A stretch of DNA of 64,000 nucleotides from Pleomorphomonas sp. PLEO (GTDB lineage Bacteria; Pseudomonadota; Alphaproteobacteria; Rhizobiales; Pleomorphomonadaceae): contig NZ_CP166625.1 in the NCBI RefSeq assembly GCF_041320595.1, positions 4,028,001 through 4,092,000 on the forward strand, written 5' to 3'. Below the pieces are notes generated by a model. That model ran no database searches. It had not been told where the DNA came from and saw only the letters and a list, made by a program, of their open reading frames with translations. A program made the translations under genes and the position numbers. Position 1 is the stretch's first letter; each line of letters begins with the position of its first letter. Shown here piece by piece: positions 18,073-27,432 of the stretch.

Positions 18073-18476
18073 TGTCCTTTTCCGGAAGCTCCTCGTAGAC
18101 AAGGTTCCGGCAGGGCAACGGTTCCGGGCGGGGCGCATACGGTCTTTACAGATACCGACTCGCGAATGATTCGGCTTGGCGTGATGCCGCTCAAAAACTC
18201 CCGCCGACGCATTGATAAAAAGACACGCGCCATGATTGCACAAATAAAAATTGCGGCATCGCCCGTCAATCAATGTTTAGTACGCATTTACCTCGGCATA
18301 AATCCCGAGTGAACTGGTAAAATCCATCAAGAAAAAGCAAAGAGATAATACCCATTTTTGCTTAGGGCACCAGTACCGTTACGCCAATAGTCTAAGCGAA
18401 GACTATGAGGGTTATTGCTAGGAAAATATTTTCGCGTTGTTAACGGGTCACGACTAGATAAAAGAGGCTGCCCTCT
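18073..18476. promoter_or_regulatory. AT-rich intergenic region before the dCache chemoreceptor
   Basis: No convincing gene is present between the small split reading frame and the chemoreceptor. The last ~180 bases are AT-rich and likely contain the chemoreceptor promoter, but I could not place clear sigma-70 or sigma-28 boxes. Confidence 0.35.
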
Positions 18477-20699
18477 GTGACAGCGATAATAAAGCTGGGG
18501 GTTCCGGTGAACATTCAATCGATTAAAGTCAAGATCGTCGCGTTGTCTGTCGTTTGTCTCGTGACGACCGTCGCGGCCGTCGTTGGCTATGGCGTGTTCG
18601 CCAGCAAAAAGGTCAATGAGCAAACAGACAAGAGCGTCTCCCAACTGCTTGACGCCAAGTCCCGAGAGGCCCTGCAGGCCATCGCTACGACCCAGGCCGG
18701 AGACATTCGCGCTGAAGTGGACACTGCCTTCGCGGCGGCCCGCAACATGGCGCGTGCTTTCGAGGTGATGACTGGCGAAGGCCAATCCCCAACACCGGTC
18801 GAACTGCGCAGGGCGCAGCTCAATGACACGTTGCTCAACGTGCTCAAGGATAACCCCCGTTTCAACGGTACCTACAGTGCCTGGGTCGTCGACGGCCTCG
18901 ACGGCAACGACGCCGCATTCAAGGGCAAGGCGAACATTGGCTCGGATCAAACCGGGCGCGCCCTGCCATATTGGACGCGCGACAGTGCCGGCAAGATCGC
19001 GCTTCAGCCTCTCGTCGAATACGATAGCCGCGAGAGCCACGAAAATGGCCTCATGAAAGGTGGCTGGTTCATCGGCCCACAGGAAACGGGCAAGGAAAGT
19101 ATCCTCGCCCCCCTGCCCTATATCGTTCAGGGCAAAGCGGTCTTTTTGTCCACGATGTCGGTGCCGATTTCCGTAAATGGCAAATTCCTCGGCGTCGCCG
19201 GAGCTGACTTCGATCTGGCCGCCATCCAGAAACTGGCCGAAGCGGTCGACGGTCAGATTTATGGCGGCGAGGGCGCAGTCAGTATCGTGACCGATAAGGG
19301 GTTGATCGTCGCTTCCAGCCTCGATCCCACGTCGATCGGCGGGCCTCTGTCGAAGATTGACACCGCTTGGCAAGATGACATGACGACAATCTCGACCGGC
19401 AAACAAGCGATCAACTACGATCAGTCATCGGATCGTCTGCGCGTGTTCGCCCCCGTGCCACTCGGCCGAACCGGCACGAACTGGTCGGTGATTATCGGAA
19501 TTCCGCGCGCCGTGGTCATGTCGGATGTTACCAAGCTGGCCACCGAAACCGCCGCGGCGCAGAACAACAGCACCAGCAACCAAATCCTTGTGTCGATCGT
19601 GGTTGCCTTTGCCGGCATCATCGTGATGTGGATGGTATCGCTGTCGGTCAGCAAGCCCATTCAGCGTCTGACGGCCGCCATGGAAGGGCTCGCGGGTCGC
19701 AAGACCGGAATCGTCGTGCCCGGCACCGACCGTAAGGACGAGATTGGTGCCATGGCGCGGACCGTCGGCGTCATCCAAGAGAATGCCGTCGTCGATGCCA
19801 GAGCCGCCAGCGAACAGTCCGCCGCGAACGATGCGCGCATTGCCGCTGAGCGAAAGGTTGCAATGGACCGCATGGCCGATGAGTTCGAAAGATCGGTCGG
19901 TGCCATCGTTGGTTCGGTCTCCTCGGCATCAACCCAGCTTCAGTCGGCAGCCCAGACCTTGACCAGCACCGCCGAGGATACCTCGGTGCGCTCCTCCGAG
20001 GTCGCTCATGCGTCCGAAGAAGCTTCTGCCAACGTCAACACGGTAGCGTCGGCATCCGAAGAAATGGCAGTTTCCGTGCAGGAAATCAGCCGTCAGGTCG
20101 CCGAAAGCGCCAGAATGGCGGCCAGTGCCGTGCAGGAAGCCGGCGGAACGGCCAAGACGGTGAAGGAGCTGTCGGAGGCCGCTCAGCGTATCGGCGAGAT
20201 CGTCGACCTGATCGGCAATGTCGCCGGCCAGACAAACCTCCTGGCGCTCAACGCCACCATTGAGGCCGCCCGCGCCGGAGAGGCCGGCAAGGGCTTCGCC
20301 GTGGTCGCCTCCGAGGTCAAGAACCTTGCCGACCAGACGGCGAAGGCCACGGCTCAGATCAGCGCCCAGATCTCCGGCATCCAGGCGTCTACCGGAACGG
20401 CGGTGTCGGCGATCGACAGCATTTCCAAGACGATCGAGAAGATGGACGAGATCGCCGCGCTGATCGCCGCGGCGGTTGAAGAACAGGCGGCAACGACACA
20501 GGACATTGCCCAGAACGTCCAGAGTGCGTCGACTGGTACGACCAACGTATCCCGGAACATCGTACTGGTCACGCAAGCGGCCTCTGCCACCAGCGCCGCG
20601 GCCGAGCAGGTTCTGAGCTCGTCAGCGGAACTGTCGCAGCAGTCGGAAATGTTGAAGGAACAGGTGAGAAGCTTCCTGGCAACCGTCCGAGCTGCCTGA
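18477..20699 (+). CDS. Membrane methyl-accepting chemotaxis protein with Cache sensor
   Basis: This 740-residue transmembrane chemoreceptor has membrane helix 1 near residues 17-37 ([20 protein letters not shown]). A large periplasmic dCache_1 ligand domain follows (~45-355; [20 protein letters not shown] and GVAGADFDL are typical). Membrane helix 2 (~363-383), HAMP (~384-440) and the signalling domain with [20 protein letters not shown] complete it. dCache receptors usually bind amino acids, organic acids or amines. The start is GTG 18477 (GAGG upstream); GTG 18507 is an alternative. It stands alone and ends at a clear terminator. Confidence 0.93.
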   Translation: MTAIIKLGVPVNIQSIKVKIVALSVVCLVTTVAAVVGYGVFASKKVNEQTDKSVSQLLDAKSREALQAIATTQAGDIRAEVDTAFAAARNMARAFEVMTGEGQSPTPVELRRAQLNDTLLNVLKDNPRFNGTYSAWVVDGLDGNDAAFKGKANIGSDQTGRALPYWTRDSAGKIALQPLVEYDSRESHENGLMKGGWFIGPQETGKESILAPLPYIVQGKAVFLSTMSVPISVNGKFLGVAGADFDLAAIQKLAEAVDGQIYGGEGAVSIVTDKGLIVASSLDPTSIGGPLSKIDTAWQDDMTTISTGKQAINYDQSSDRLRVFAPVPLGRTGTNWSVIIGIPRAVVMSDVTKLATETAAAQNNSTSNQILVSIVVAFAGIIVMWMVSLSVSKPIQRLTAAMEGLAGRKTGIVVPGTDRKDEIGAMARTVGVIQENAVVDARAASEQSAANDARIAAERKVAMDRMADEFERSVGAIVGSVSSASTQLQSAAQTLTSTAEDTSVRSSEVAHASEEASANVNTVASASEEMAVSVQEISRQVAESARMAASAVQEAGGTAKTVKELSEAAQRIGEIVDLIGNVAGQTNLLALNATIEAARAGEAGKGFAVVASEVKNLADQTAKATAQISAQISGIQASTGTAVSAIDSISKTIEKMDEIAALIAAAVEEQAATTQDIAQNVQSASTGTTNVSRNIVLVTQAASATSAAAEQVLSSSAELSQQSEMLKEQVRSFLATVRAA

Positions 20700-20719
20700 G
20701 GCGAACTAAAAATCAGAAG

Positions 20720-20757
20720 GCCTGCGAGAAGCCGAAAGGTTTCCCGCGGGCTTTTTT
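20720..20757 (+). terminator. Rho-independent terminator after the chemoreceptor
   Basis: GCCTGCG (20720-20726) pairs with CGCGGGC (20745-20751), one G-U wobble, followed by six T residues. It lies 20 bases after the chemoreceptor stop. Confidence 0.8.
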
Positions 20758-20968
20758 GCGCGGCCTGCACGAACACCGCCTTCGCCCTGTAGCATCTCCA
20801 GTATCGTGACGGCGCGCGTCTTTGAAGGGCCATCATCATGGGGCTGGAAACCCCTGCGCCGATACGCGATGATCCTACCGTCAAGCGACCGCCAATTTGG
20901 TAAGCAGAGCAACCATATTTGGCTATGCAGGCTGCGCTGCCAGGAAAGCCCATCAAGGAATGCCGTCA

Positions 20969-21769
20969 ATGTCTCCCACTCTGAGCCAGGACGAAATCCG
21001 CCGTTACTCGCGTCATTTGCTGCTGCGGGACATCGGTGGTCCCGGTCAACAGAAGCTCAAGACGGCCAGGGTCCTGTGTGTCGGAGCGGGTGGGCTCGGC
21101 TCTCCCATCATCGAATATCTGGCCGCCGCCGGCGTCGGCACGCTCGGGCTGGTCGATGACGACGTGGTGTCGCTTTCCAATCTGCAGCGGCAGGTCGTTC
21201 ACTCCACGGCCAATGTTGGCAGACCCAAAGTCGAGAGCGCCGCCGAGCGGGTCGCGGCCTTGAACCCCCATGTGGCAGCCGAGCTGTTTCCTGTTCGCCT
21301 TGATGGCGGCAACATCGCCGACATCTTCGGTCGTTTCGACATCATCGTCGACGGAACGGACAATTTCCCGACCCGTTTTTTAGTGGCGGACACCGCCTAT
21401 GCGCTTCAAAAGCCGCTCGTTTCGGCCGCTGTTCAGGAGTTCTACGGCTCGGTGACGACGCTTCAGCCGTATTTGCTGGATGACGACGGCAAGCCCGCGC
21501 CGAGCTGGCGTTGCCTGATGCCACACGAGCCTGAAGGCGACGTGCCGACCTGCTCCCAAGTTGGAATTCTTGGTGCGGTGGTCGGTGTGCTCGGCACCCT
21601 CGCGGCCTGCGAGGTGCTGAAACTGATCACCGGCGTCGGCAAGCCGCTGATCGGACGTCTGCTGATGGTCGACATCCGCGATATGAAGTTCGACACCATC
21701 GGCTACCGCCGGCGACCCGACACGATGGCCCCGGTGCTGCCTAGCCGACAGGCAAACGCGGTCGCCTAG
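20969..21769 (+). CDS. MoeB/ThiF-type sulfur-carrier adenylyltransferase
   Basis: This ~266-residue E1-like enzyme adenylates the C-terminal Gly-Gly of a small sulfur carrier (MoaD or ThiS). It begins LSQDEIRRYSRHLLLRDIGG and contains the ATP loop VGAGGLGSPIIEYLAAAG, LSNLQRQVVHST, and VDGTDNFPTR. Only a truncated set of the usual zinc cysteines is evident (PTCSQVGILGAV), and there is no rhodanese domain. Convergent moeA and nearby moaC/moaA favour a MoeB role, with the MoaD-like protein at 39181 as one possible partner. ATG 20969 is chosen for AAGGA nine bases upstream. Confidence 0.88.
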   Translation: MSPTLSQDEIRRYSRHLLLRDIGGPGQQKLKTARVLCVGAGGLGSPIIEYLAAAGVGTLGLVDDDVVSLSNLQRQVVHSTANVGRPKVESAAERVAALNPHVAAELFPVRLDGGNIADIFGRFDIIVDGTDNFPTRFLVADTAYALQKPLVSAAVQEFYGSVTTLQPYLLDDDGKPAPSWRCLMPHEPEGDVPTCSQVGILGAVVGVLGTLAACEVLKLITGVGKPLIGRLLMVDIRDMKFDTIGYRRRPDTMAPVLPSRQANAVA

Positions 21770-21774
21770 ATGCC

Positions 21775-22974
21775 CTAGAGCCGGATTATGTCAGCGGTTT
21801 CCCCGGCTGACATGGCGGGTGCATATTCAGGCCGGATGACCAGCGCATTGGCCGCCGCCAAAGTCCTCATCAGGGACGAGTCCTGGCGTGCGAGTGGCGT
21901 CACGCGGAGCTGTCCATCCTTCATCAGCGCCTGACCGCGTAGGTAGTCGCGCCGCATGTCGTTGGGTTGGAGAGCTTTTTCCACGATAGCAGCCGATATC
22001 TCGGGCAAAATGTCGTTCCGCCCCAGCATGGCGCGGATCAACGGCGCCAGAAACAGCACGCCGCAGACCAGCGTCGACACTGGATTACCCGGAAGGCCGA
22101 GCACTTCGGACTCTCCGATGCGGCCGTGCATCAGCGGTTTGCCCGGACGCATGGCAACCTTCCAGAAGCCGATCGCCGCCCCCTCCGCTTCGAGCGCGGC
22201 ACGTGTGTAGTCATGATCGCCAACCGATGCGCCTCCAATCACCACCACGATGTCGGCGCCGTCGTCCAGGCCGCGCCGTATACGCCGGCGCAACAGCCCG
22301 AGATCGTCGGGAGCAATGCTGAGATCGATCGGTTCTCCCCCCGCCTCCCGAACCAAGTGGGAGAGCGCGACCGATGACGAAGCGATAATCTGGTTCGGCT
22401 GCGGGTCACCTCCAGGAGGCACGAGTTCGTCGCCAGAGGCAATCAGCGCAACACGCGGCCGGCGCCGCACCAACAGGCTTTCGTGGTTCATGGCGGCAAT
22501 CAGCCCAAGCGCGGCAAAGCCGAGGCGTACCCCAGCCTGAAGGCCGATGTCCCCTTCGTTGAAATCGAAGCCACGCGGTCGAACGTTAAGACCAGGAGAG
22601 GAAACTCCATTGAAACGAACACGGTCGAGGTCTCGTTCGGCGTCCTCCTGGATGACGACGCAATCCGTCCCCGATGGCAGCGGTGCGCCGGTGAAGATAC
22701 GAACTGCTTCGCCCTCGTTCACCGCCCCGGCAAAGCCATGCCCGGCGGCCGATTCCCCGATAACGCGAAGCCAGACGTCCCGGGTCGAAATCGCCGCGCG
22801 TATGGCATAGCCGTCCATCGACGACAGGGAAACGGGCGGCTGCGTCCGGCGTGCTTCAAGATCGGCGGCCAGCACACGACCACCCGCCTCGCTCAGCGGC
22901 ACCCGCTCACCGCCCGTTAGCTTGAGGGCTGAAAGGAGTTCGGACTGCGCGGCCTCAACGGAAATCAGCGTCAT
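21775..22974 (-). CDS. moeA: Molybdopterin molybdenumtransferase MoeA
   Basis: MoeA inserts molybdate into adenylylated molybdopterin to form Moco. The 399-residue protein shows SSMDGYAIRA, the MoCF-type domain signature IASGDELVPPGG, VVIGGASVGDHDYTR, MRPGKPLMHG and LPGNPVST. AGGAG lies five bases before the ATG. It is followed on its right by moaC, in the same direction and 30 bases upstream, so the two form an operon. Confidence 0.96.
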   Translation of the reverse strand: MTLISVEAAQSELLSALKLTGGERVPLSEAGGRVLAADLEARRTQPPVSLSSMDGYAIRAAISTRDVWLRVIGESAAGHGFAGAVNEGEAVRIFTGAPLPSGTDCVVIQEDAERDLDRVRFNGVSSPGLNVRPRGFDFNEGDIGLQAGVRLGFAALGLIAAMNHESLLVRRRPRVALIASGDELVPPGGDPQPNQIIASSSVALSHLVREAGGEPIDLSIAPDDLGLLRRRIRRGLDDGADIVVVIGGASVGDHDYTRAALEAEGAAIGFWKVAMRPGKPLMHGRIGESEVLGLPGNPVSTLVCGVLFLAPLIRAMLGRNDILPEISAAIVEKALQPNDMRRDYLRGQALMKDGQLRVTPLARQDSSLMRTLAAANALVIRPEYAPAMSAGETADIIRL

Positions 22975-23004
22975 GACAACTCCTGTCGACGTCTTTGAAA
23001 CAGG

Positions 23005-23487
23005 TCAGGCATTGGCCAGCCAGTGACCCGACTTGCCGCCACTCTTCTCGACGAGGCGGATGGCCTCGATACACACGCCTTTTTCCACGGCCTTGACCAT
23101 ATCGTAGATGGTCAGGCAAGCGACCGAAACGGCAGTGAGCGCCTCCATTTCAACGCCGGTCCTGCCCGTGCAGCGCACGGTTGCGGAGATGGCGATACCC
23201 GGCAATGCCGGATCCGGCTCAAGATCAAGCACGACGCCGGACAAGGCCAGGGGATGACAGAGAGGGATGAGATCGGCGGTCTTCTTGGCCGCCATGATGC
23301 CGGCCAACCGCGCGGTGGCAATAACATCGCCCTTTGGCACCCGACCGTCGACGATGAGCGCCAGCGTCTCGGCCGTCATGATGACCCGACCGCTGGCGGT
23401 CGCAGCGCGTTGCGTAATGCCTTTTTCCCCCACGTCGACCATATGGGCAGCGCCCTTGTCGTCCAGGTGACTGAGACCATCCTTCAT
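23005..23487 (-). CDS. moaC: Cyclic pyranopterin monophosphate synthase MoaC
   Basis: MoaC converts the 3',8-cyclo-GTP made by MoaA into cyclic pyranopterin monophosphate. The 160-residue protein has the conserved [20 protein letters not shown] and [10 protein letters not shown] motifs, and ends with [14 protein letters not shown] 23487 (after GGAG) gives the usual N-terminus [16 protein letters not shown]. It diverges from the HAD gene. Confidence 0.96.
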   Translation of the reverse strand: MKDGLSHLDDKGAAHMVDVGEKGITQRAATASGRVIMTAETLALIVDGRVPKGDVIATARLAGIMAAKKTADLIPLCHPLALSGVVLDLEPDPALPGIAISATVRCTGRTGVEMEALTAVSVACLTIYDMVKAVEKGVCIEAIRLVEKSGGKSGHWLANA

Positions 23488-23585
23488 GATGTGCTTTTCT
23501 CCATCGAGGCTCAGGCTCGGGTTCGAGGCAATGCCATTTTGTAGGCCTCTAGCTCGAGAACGCTGAGGCAACGAGAGCAAATGAA

Positions 23586-24317
23586 ATGCCGGTGACAGAC
23601 ATTCCGTACCAGCCTTCGCCGCCGAGCCCGCATAGGCACGTCCTGGCCAATCTTAGGGTTCTTGCCGCCGACTATGACGGCACCATCGCCGAACATGGTC
23701 GAATGAGCGCGGCGACAGAAGCGGCGCTGCGGTCGTTGCGCGGCATCGGTTTCCGGTTGATCCTGGTGTCGGGCCGACGGCTCGAAAACATCCGGCAGAT
23801 CTGCGGGGTACTCGAGCTGTTTGACGCGGTCATTTTGGAAAACGGAGCGGTTACGTTCTGCCCGGCGACCGATACCGAGCAGTTGATCGCGCCGCCACTC
23901 GACGAACGTTTCGTTGACGACATCAAGCGGGAGTTTCCGGATGAGCCCTTGTTTGTCGGACGATCGATGGCCGCGATCGGCGCCAAGAACACGCCTCGCA
24001 TCAAGACGATGATCGCGCATGGCGGCTATCATCTCGACATCGTCGGCTGCGGCAGCCGAGTGCTGGTCCTGCCCGCCGGGGTCAATAAAGGCAGCGGCCT
24101 CTCCTACGCCCTCGCCGACCTCGGACTGCGACGCGACCAAGTGGTCGCGGTCGGAGACGAGGAGAACGACATCGACCTCCTCAGCGGCTGCGCCCTCAAG
24201 GCGGCCGTCGGCAACGCCACGCCAAAACTGAAGGCGACCGCCGATCTGGTGCTCCCTGGAGAGTCCGGACAAAGCGTGCAATGCCTTGTCGACATGTTGC
24301 TCGCAGGTGCCGCCTGA
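23586..24317 (+). CDS. HAD-IIB (Cof-type) hydrolase
   Basis: This 243-residue phosphatase carries motif [13 protein letters not shown], motif II LVSGRR, motif III at the lysine in GVNKGSGL, and motif [15 protein letters not shown]. It belongs with Cof and sugar-phosphate or sucrose-phosphate phosphatases. It is the only gene of the Moco group that is not obviously for cofactor synthesis, and it points opposite to moaC and converges on moaA. No specific substrate can be assigned. Confidence 0.85.
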   Translation: MPVTDIPYQPSPPSPHRHVLANLRVLAADYDGTIAEHGRMSAATEAALRSLRGIGFRLILVSGRRLENIRQICGVLELFDAVILENGAVTFCPATDTEQLIAPPLDERFVDDIKREFPDEPLFVGRSMAAIGAKNTPRIKTMIAHGGYHLDIVGCGSRVLVLPAGVNKGSGLSYALADLGLRRDQVVAVGDEENDIDLLSGCALKAAVGNATPKLKATADLVLPGESGQSVQCLVDMLLAGAA

Positions 24318-24349
24318 GATGGCGGCCGGCCGGTCTTGATCGCCGGTCA

Positions 24350-25348
24350 TCAACCACCCAAAACCGACATCGGCCTTTCAAGAGCGGGCTCGCCATGGCG
24401 CCGGATCTCGAAATCGTGCCCCTTCGGCTTGCGCAGGATGGCGCGATCAATGGCGGCGTTCAGTTTGTCGTCGCTTTCAGAACCTCGGAGCGCCATGCGG
24501 AGATCGGCGCCTCCATGTTCGCCCAGGCAAGTGTAGAGCCTGCCAGTGGCGCTGACGCGGATCCGGTTGCAGGTCTCGCAGAAATTGTGGCTCATCGGCG
24601 TGATGAAGCCGATGCGGCCGCCGGTCTCGCCGACGCGCATATAGCGGGCCGGTCCGCCGGTATGCTCATCGACCTCGGCGAGTGTCCAGCGCTTTGCCAT
24701 ACGACTGCGCAGTTCATCGAGTGGCAGATATTGGTCGGCTCTATCGACGTCGAGATGACCGAGCGGCATGGTCTCGATCAGCGTGAGATCCATGCCCCGC
24801 CCGTGAGCAAAGGCGATCAGGTCATCGATTTCGTATTCGGTGACGCCGCGCAAAGCCACCGCGTTGAGCTTGACCTTGAGGCCGGCGGCCTGTGCAGCCT
24901 CAATGCCGGCGAGTGTCTTGGCGAGATCGCCGTGCCGGGTGATGGCCGCATAGCGAGCTGGATCAAGGGTATCGAGCGATATGTTGATCCGCCGCACGCC
25001 GGCGGCAGCCAGCGCCTGCGCAAAACGGGCAAGCTGCGTACCGTTGGTCGTCATCGTCAGCTCGCGCAAGGCCCCGCTGGAGAGGTGGCGCCCCAGGCTT
25101 TGGAACAGTTGCAGGATGTCCTTGCGCAGCAGTGGCTCACCACCGGTGATGCGAATCTTGTCGACGCCGCGTTCGATCAATGCCGACGACAACCGGTCGA
25201 GTTCTTCGAAGTTGAGCAGTTCGCGCCGCGGTAGAAAAACGACATCATCGGTCATGCAATAGACGCAGCGAAGGTCACAGCGATCAGTCACCGACAGGCG
25301 AAGGTAACGGATGGTTCGGCCATAGCCGTCGGTTAGAAAAACGCTCAT
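24350..25348 (-). CDS. moaA: GTP 3',8-cyclase MoaA
   Basis: MoaA is a radical SAM enzyme that starts molybdopterin synthesis from GTP. The 332-residue protein has the N-terminal SAM [4Fe-4S] motif [11 protein letters not shown], the [11 protein letters not shown] loop, [10 protein letters not shown], and the C-terminal second-cluster cysteines in [21 protein letters not shown]. It ends in the functionally important Gly-Gly tail. It lies ~105 bases downstream of the GAF-Crp regulator in the same direction, so that regulator could be co-transcribed with it. Confidence 0.96.
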   Translation of the reverse strand: MSVFLTDGYGRTIRYLRLSVTDRCDLRCVYCMTDDVVFLPRRELLNFEELDRLSSALIERGVDKIRITGGEPLLRKDILQLFQSLGRHLSSGALRELTMTTNGTQLARFAQALAAAGVRRINISLDTLDPARYAAITRHGDLAKTLAGIEAAQAAGLKVKLNAVALRGVTEYEIDDLIAFAHGRGMDLTLIETMPLGHLDVDRADQYLPLDELRSRMAKRWTLAEVDEHTGGPARYMRVGETGGRIGFITPMSHNFCETCNRIRVSATGRLYTCLGEHGGADLRMALRGSESDDKLNAAIDRAILRKPKGHDFEIRRHGEPALERPMSVLGG

Positions 25349-25453
25349 GATCGTTGCTGCTACGCCTTGAACTTATCTTGGAACCGGCCCGTTGTTGCCG
25401 GTTGGAGGAGCGCGCCGCTCATCGCGACGCGGCTGGCGGTGATAGTCTGTGCC

Positions 25454-27196
25454 TCAGCGCAAAACTCGCAGCTCCTCCTTGAGACTTTCAATATCCGGGA
25501 TGACGAAGGTGCGCGGCGTCGGCCGCTGGACGTCGCCCGTTCGGATAAGCTCGGCCAGTACCGTCGACACGGACTGACGCGCCGCACCGATGGCCATGGC
25601 AAGGTCATCGCCGTGAGGTGCCGCGTCGATGACGACTCCAGCCGTGGTCTGGCGGCCATCGTGCTCGGCCATCTCGCAGAGATAGCGGATCAACCGATAG
25701 CGAACGCTGCGAAAGGCCATTTCGCCGACCATGGTGAGCGACCGGTTCAGCATCTTCTCGACGGCCGGCAGAATGCACATGCCGAACTCAGGATGGTCGC
25801 GGGTCAGCCGCCGGAACAGAGCGCGCGGTATCACGGCCGCCTCGCCCTCCTTGCGGACCTCCACCACCATCTCCGGCTGGAGCGGCACCGCGTCACCCGG
25901 GCCAAGCGTGAAAAGCGTGAGCTCTTTGCCCTCATGGGAGGCGAAGCAGCGGTAGCGGCCTGACGCGACGATGAGGATGGCTTCGCCGATCTCATCCATC
26001 AGATTGGCGCCGTAGACGAGTTGGCCGATCTTCATCTTGCGCAGCTTCGGGCCGCCTTCGGTTTGCAGCGTCTCGAGCACCACGTGCGGCAGCGCATCCT
26101 TGCCAACCGGTTCACCAAGCGCCGGCCGGACCGGTTCTGGCCCGATGGTTCTACTCGGCTCCGCGCCGCCTTGGGCTTTGCGCGGCATCTGCATGCGGGC
26201 GAAGAAGGTCGATCCCTGGGCGGACTGCACCACGCACTCATCGGTGGAGGCCTGCCGCGTCACGCTGGCATGCTGCACCGAGAAAAGCTGCCGAAAATGC
26301 ACGACGCCAATTGCCGACCAGCTGAGGCCGATCAGCTCGATGGCCATGCGGTTGGCTCCAATCAGGCGATCGCTGTCGAAAGCCAACAGCCCCTCGTTGG
26401 GGCTACCGAGCAGGCGCGGGTTCGAATGCAGATGCATCTGTTCGAAGCGGCCGTAGCGGCGCTCAAATAATCGCCGCTCGATTTCATTTGCCGCGCGCTT
26501 CAAAAGCGGCAGCGAATAGTCATGCGCAACCGTCACCGAGGTCGAAAGATCGATAACGCCAGCCAGAGCGCCGCATGGATCGATGATCGGCACAGCCGAA
26601 CAGCTGATGTCCGTGTTGCCGTTGCAGAAATGCTCGGCTCCAATCACGGACAGGGCGAAACGCTCGGACACGGCCGTCCCGATGGCATTGGTGCCCCTGG
26701 CCTGTTCCGACCAGTCACCTCCGGCGCACAGGCCGAGCCGTTCCGCTTCGTCGCTGAAGTTGTTGTCGCCAAGGCGAACCAGCACCACGCCATTGGGGTC
26801 GGTCAACACCACGACACCACCCAGCGGCTGTGTTTCGCGGCAGAGCGTGACAATCTCGCCCCAAGCGGAAACCAGAAGCTCCTCGTTACGCTCCCTCAGT
26901 TCCTTGAGGCCGGTTTCCGTCAGCCGCGCCTCGTGTCGTCGCGGCGTACCGTCGATCAAGCCGTGCATGCCGCTGCGCTCCCAAGAGCGCAAAATCGGCA
27001 GCGGAATGCCCTCGGGCACAACACCATCCGACATGAACTTCGAGCGAACGGCCAGCAGCCCTCCCTGATCAGGAAGGGAAGAGGCCCGCGCACCGCGCTC
27101 ATGTCGTCCGGATGTGGTTCTGCAGGTTCCGCAGGCGGTCGGTCCGCCCGTCGGAATCGCACATTTATCGGCATCGAGCCGTTGAGGCAGGACCAT
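25454..27196 (-). CDS. Hybrid regulator: AcoR-type GAF half joined to Crp/Fnr half
   Basis: The 580-residue protein starts at ATG 27196 with GGAGGGG seven bases upstream. The N-terminus has a cysteine group (C12, then CGTC at ~23-26). Residues ~70-270 match the sensor part of AcoR-like sigma-54 activators: SWERSG, a GAF core with LTDPNGVVLVRLGD and GTNAIGTAV, and CSAVPIIDPCGALAGVIDLS. A PAS-like segment (~278-325) follows. Where AcoR would carry its AAA+ domain, there is instead a linker and a cyclic-nucleotide-binding-type barrel (~385-475), then a Crp winged helix (~510-570, AMAIGAARQSVSTVLAELIRTG). It should bind DNA itself and not activate sigma-54. It lies downstream of the aldehyde oxidoreductase operon. 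The ligand is unknown. Confidence 0.85.
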   Translation of the reverse strand: MVLPQRLDADKCAIPTGGPTACGTCRTTSGRHERGARASSLPDQGGLLAVRSKFMSDGVVPEGIPLPILRSWERSGMHGLIDGTPRRHEARLTETGLKELRERNEELLVSAWGEIVTLCRETQPLGGVVVLTDPNGVVLVRLGDNNFSDEAERLGLCAGGDWSEQARGTNAIGTAVSERFALSVIGAEHFCNGNTDISCSAVPIIDPCGALAGVIDLSTSVTVAHDYSLPLLKRAANEIERRLFERRYGRFEQMHLHSNPRLLGSPNEGLLAFDSDRLIGANRMAIELIGLSWSAIGVVHFRQLFSVQHASVTRQASTDECVVQSAQGSTFFARMQMPRKAQGGAEPSRTIGPEPVRPALGEPVGKDALPHVVLETLQTEGGPKLRKMKIGQLVYGANLMDEIGEAILIVASGRYRCFASHEGKELTLFTLGPGDAVPLQPEMVVEVRKEGEAAVIPRALFRRLTRDHPEFGMCILPAVEKMLNRSLTMVGEMAFRSVRYRLIRYLCEMAEHDGRQTTAGVVIDAAPHGDDLAMAIGAARQSVSTVLAELIRTGDVQRPTPRTFVIPDIESLKEELRVLR

Positions 27197-27337
27197 TTCA
27201 GCACCCCTCCAGGTGCATCCACCGCTGAAGTATCAAAGACATCGTTCGCGTTTTTTTCGCGACGAGACCACCTCAGACAAGCCACCCGGCAGCGAGACCG
27301 GACTTCAGGTAAAAGTGGGCTTTCCTGTCATGAATTC

Positions 27338-27372
27338 GATCATAAGCTCTGCCGAGCTAAATCGTTATGATC
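27338..27372. promoter_or_regulatory. Nested dyad upstream of the hybrid regulator
   Basis: GATCATAA (27338-27345) and TTATGATC (27365-27372) are perfect outer arms. Inside them AGCTC (27345-27349) and GAGCT (27354-27358) form a second dyad. The element lies ~140 bases before the regulator start and ~60 bases after the CoA ligase stop. It could be an operator for autoregulation or a transcript hairpin ending the operon; no U-run follows. Confidence 0.45.
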
Positions 27373-27432
27373 CTTCAGTCGATATAACCTGATACTATAT
27401 AGCGGTCCTGTTTGTTTTTTTATTACAGTCAC

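Noticed and set aside
25454-27196. Calling the regulator a sigma-54 activator (AcoR)
   Set aside because: The GAF part fits, but no GAFTGA, Walker A or Walker B of an AAA+ domain is present. The C-terminal half is of Crp type.
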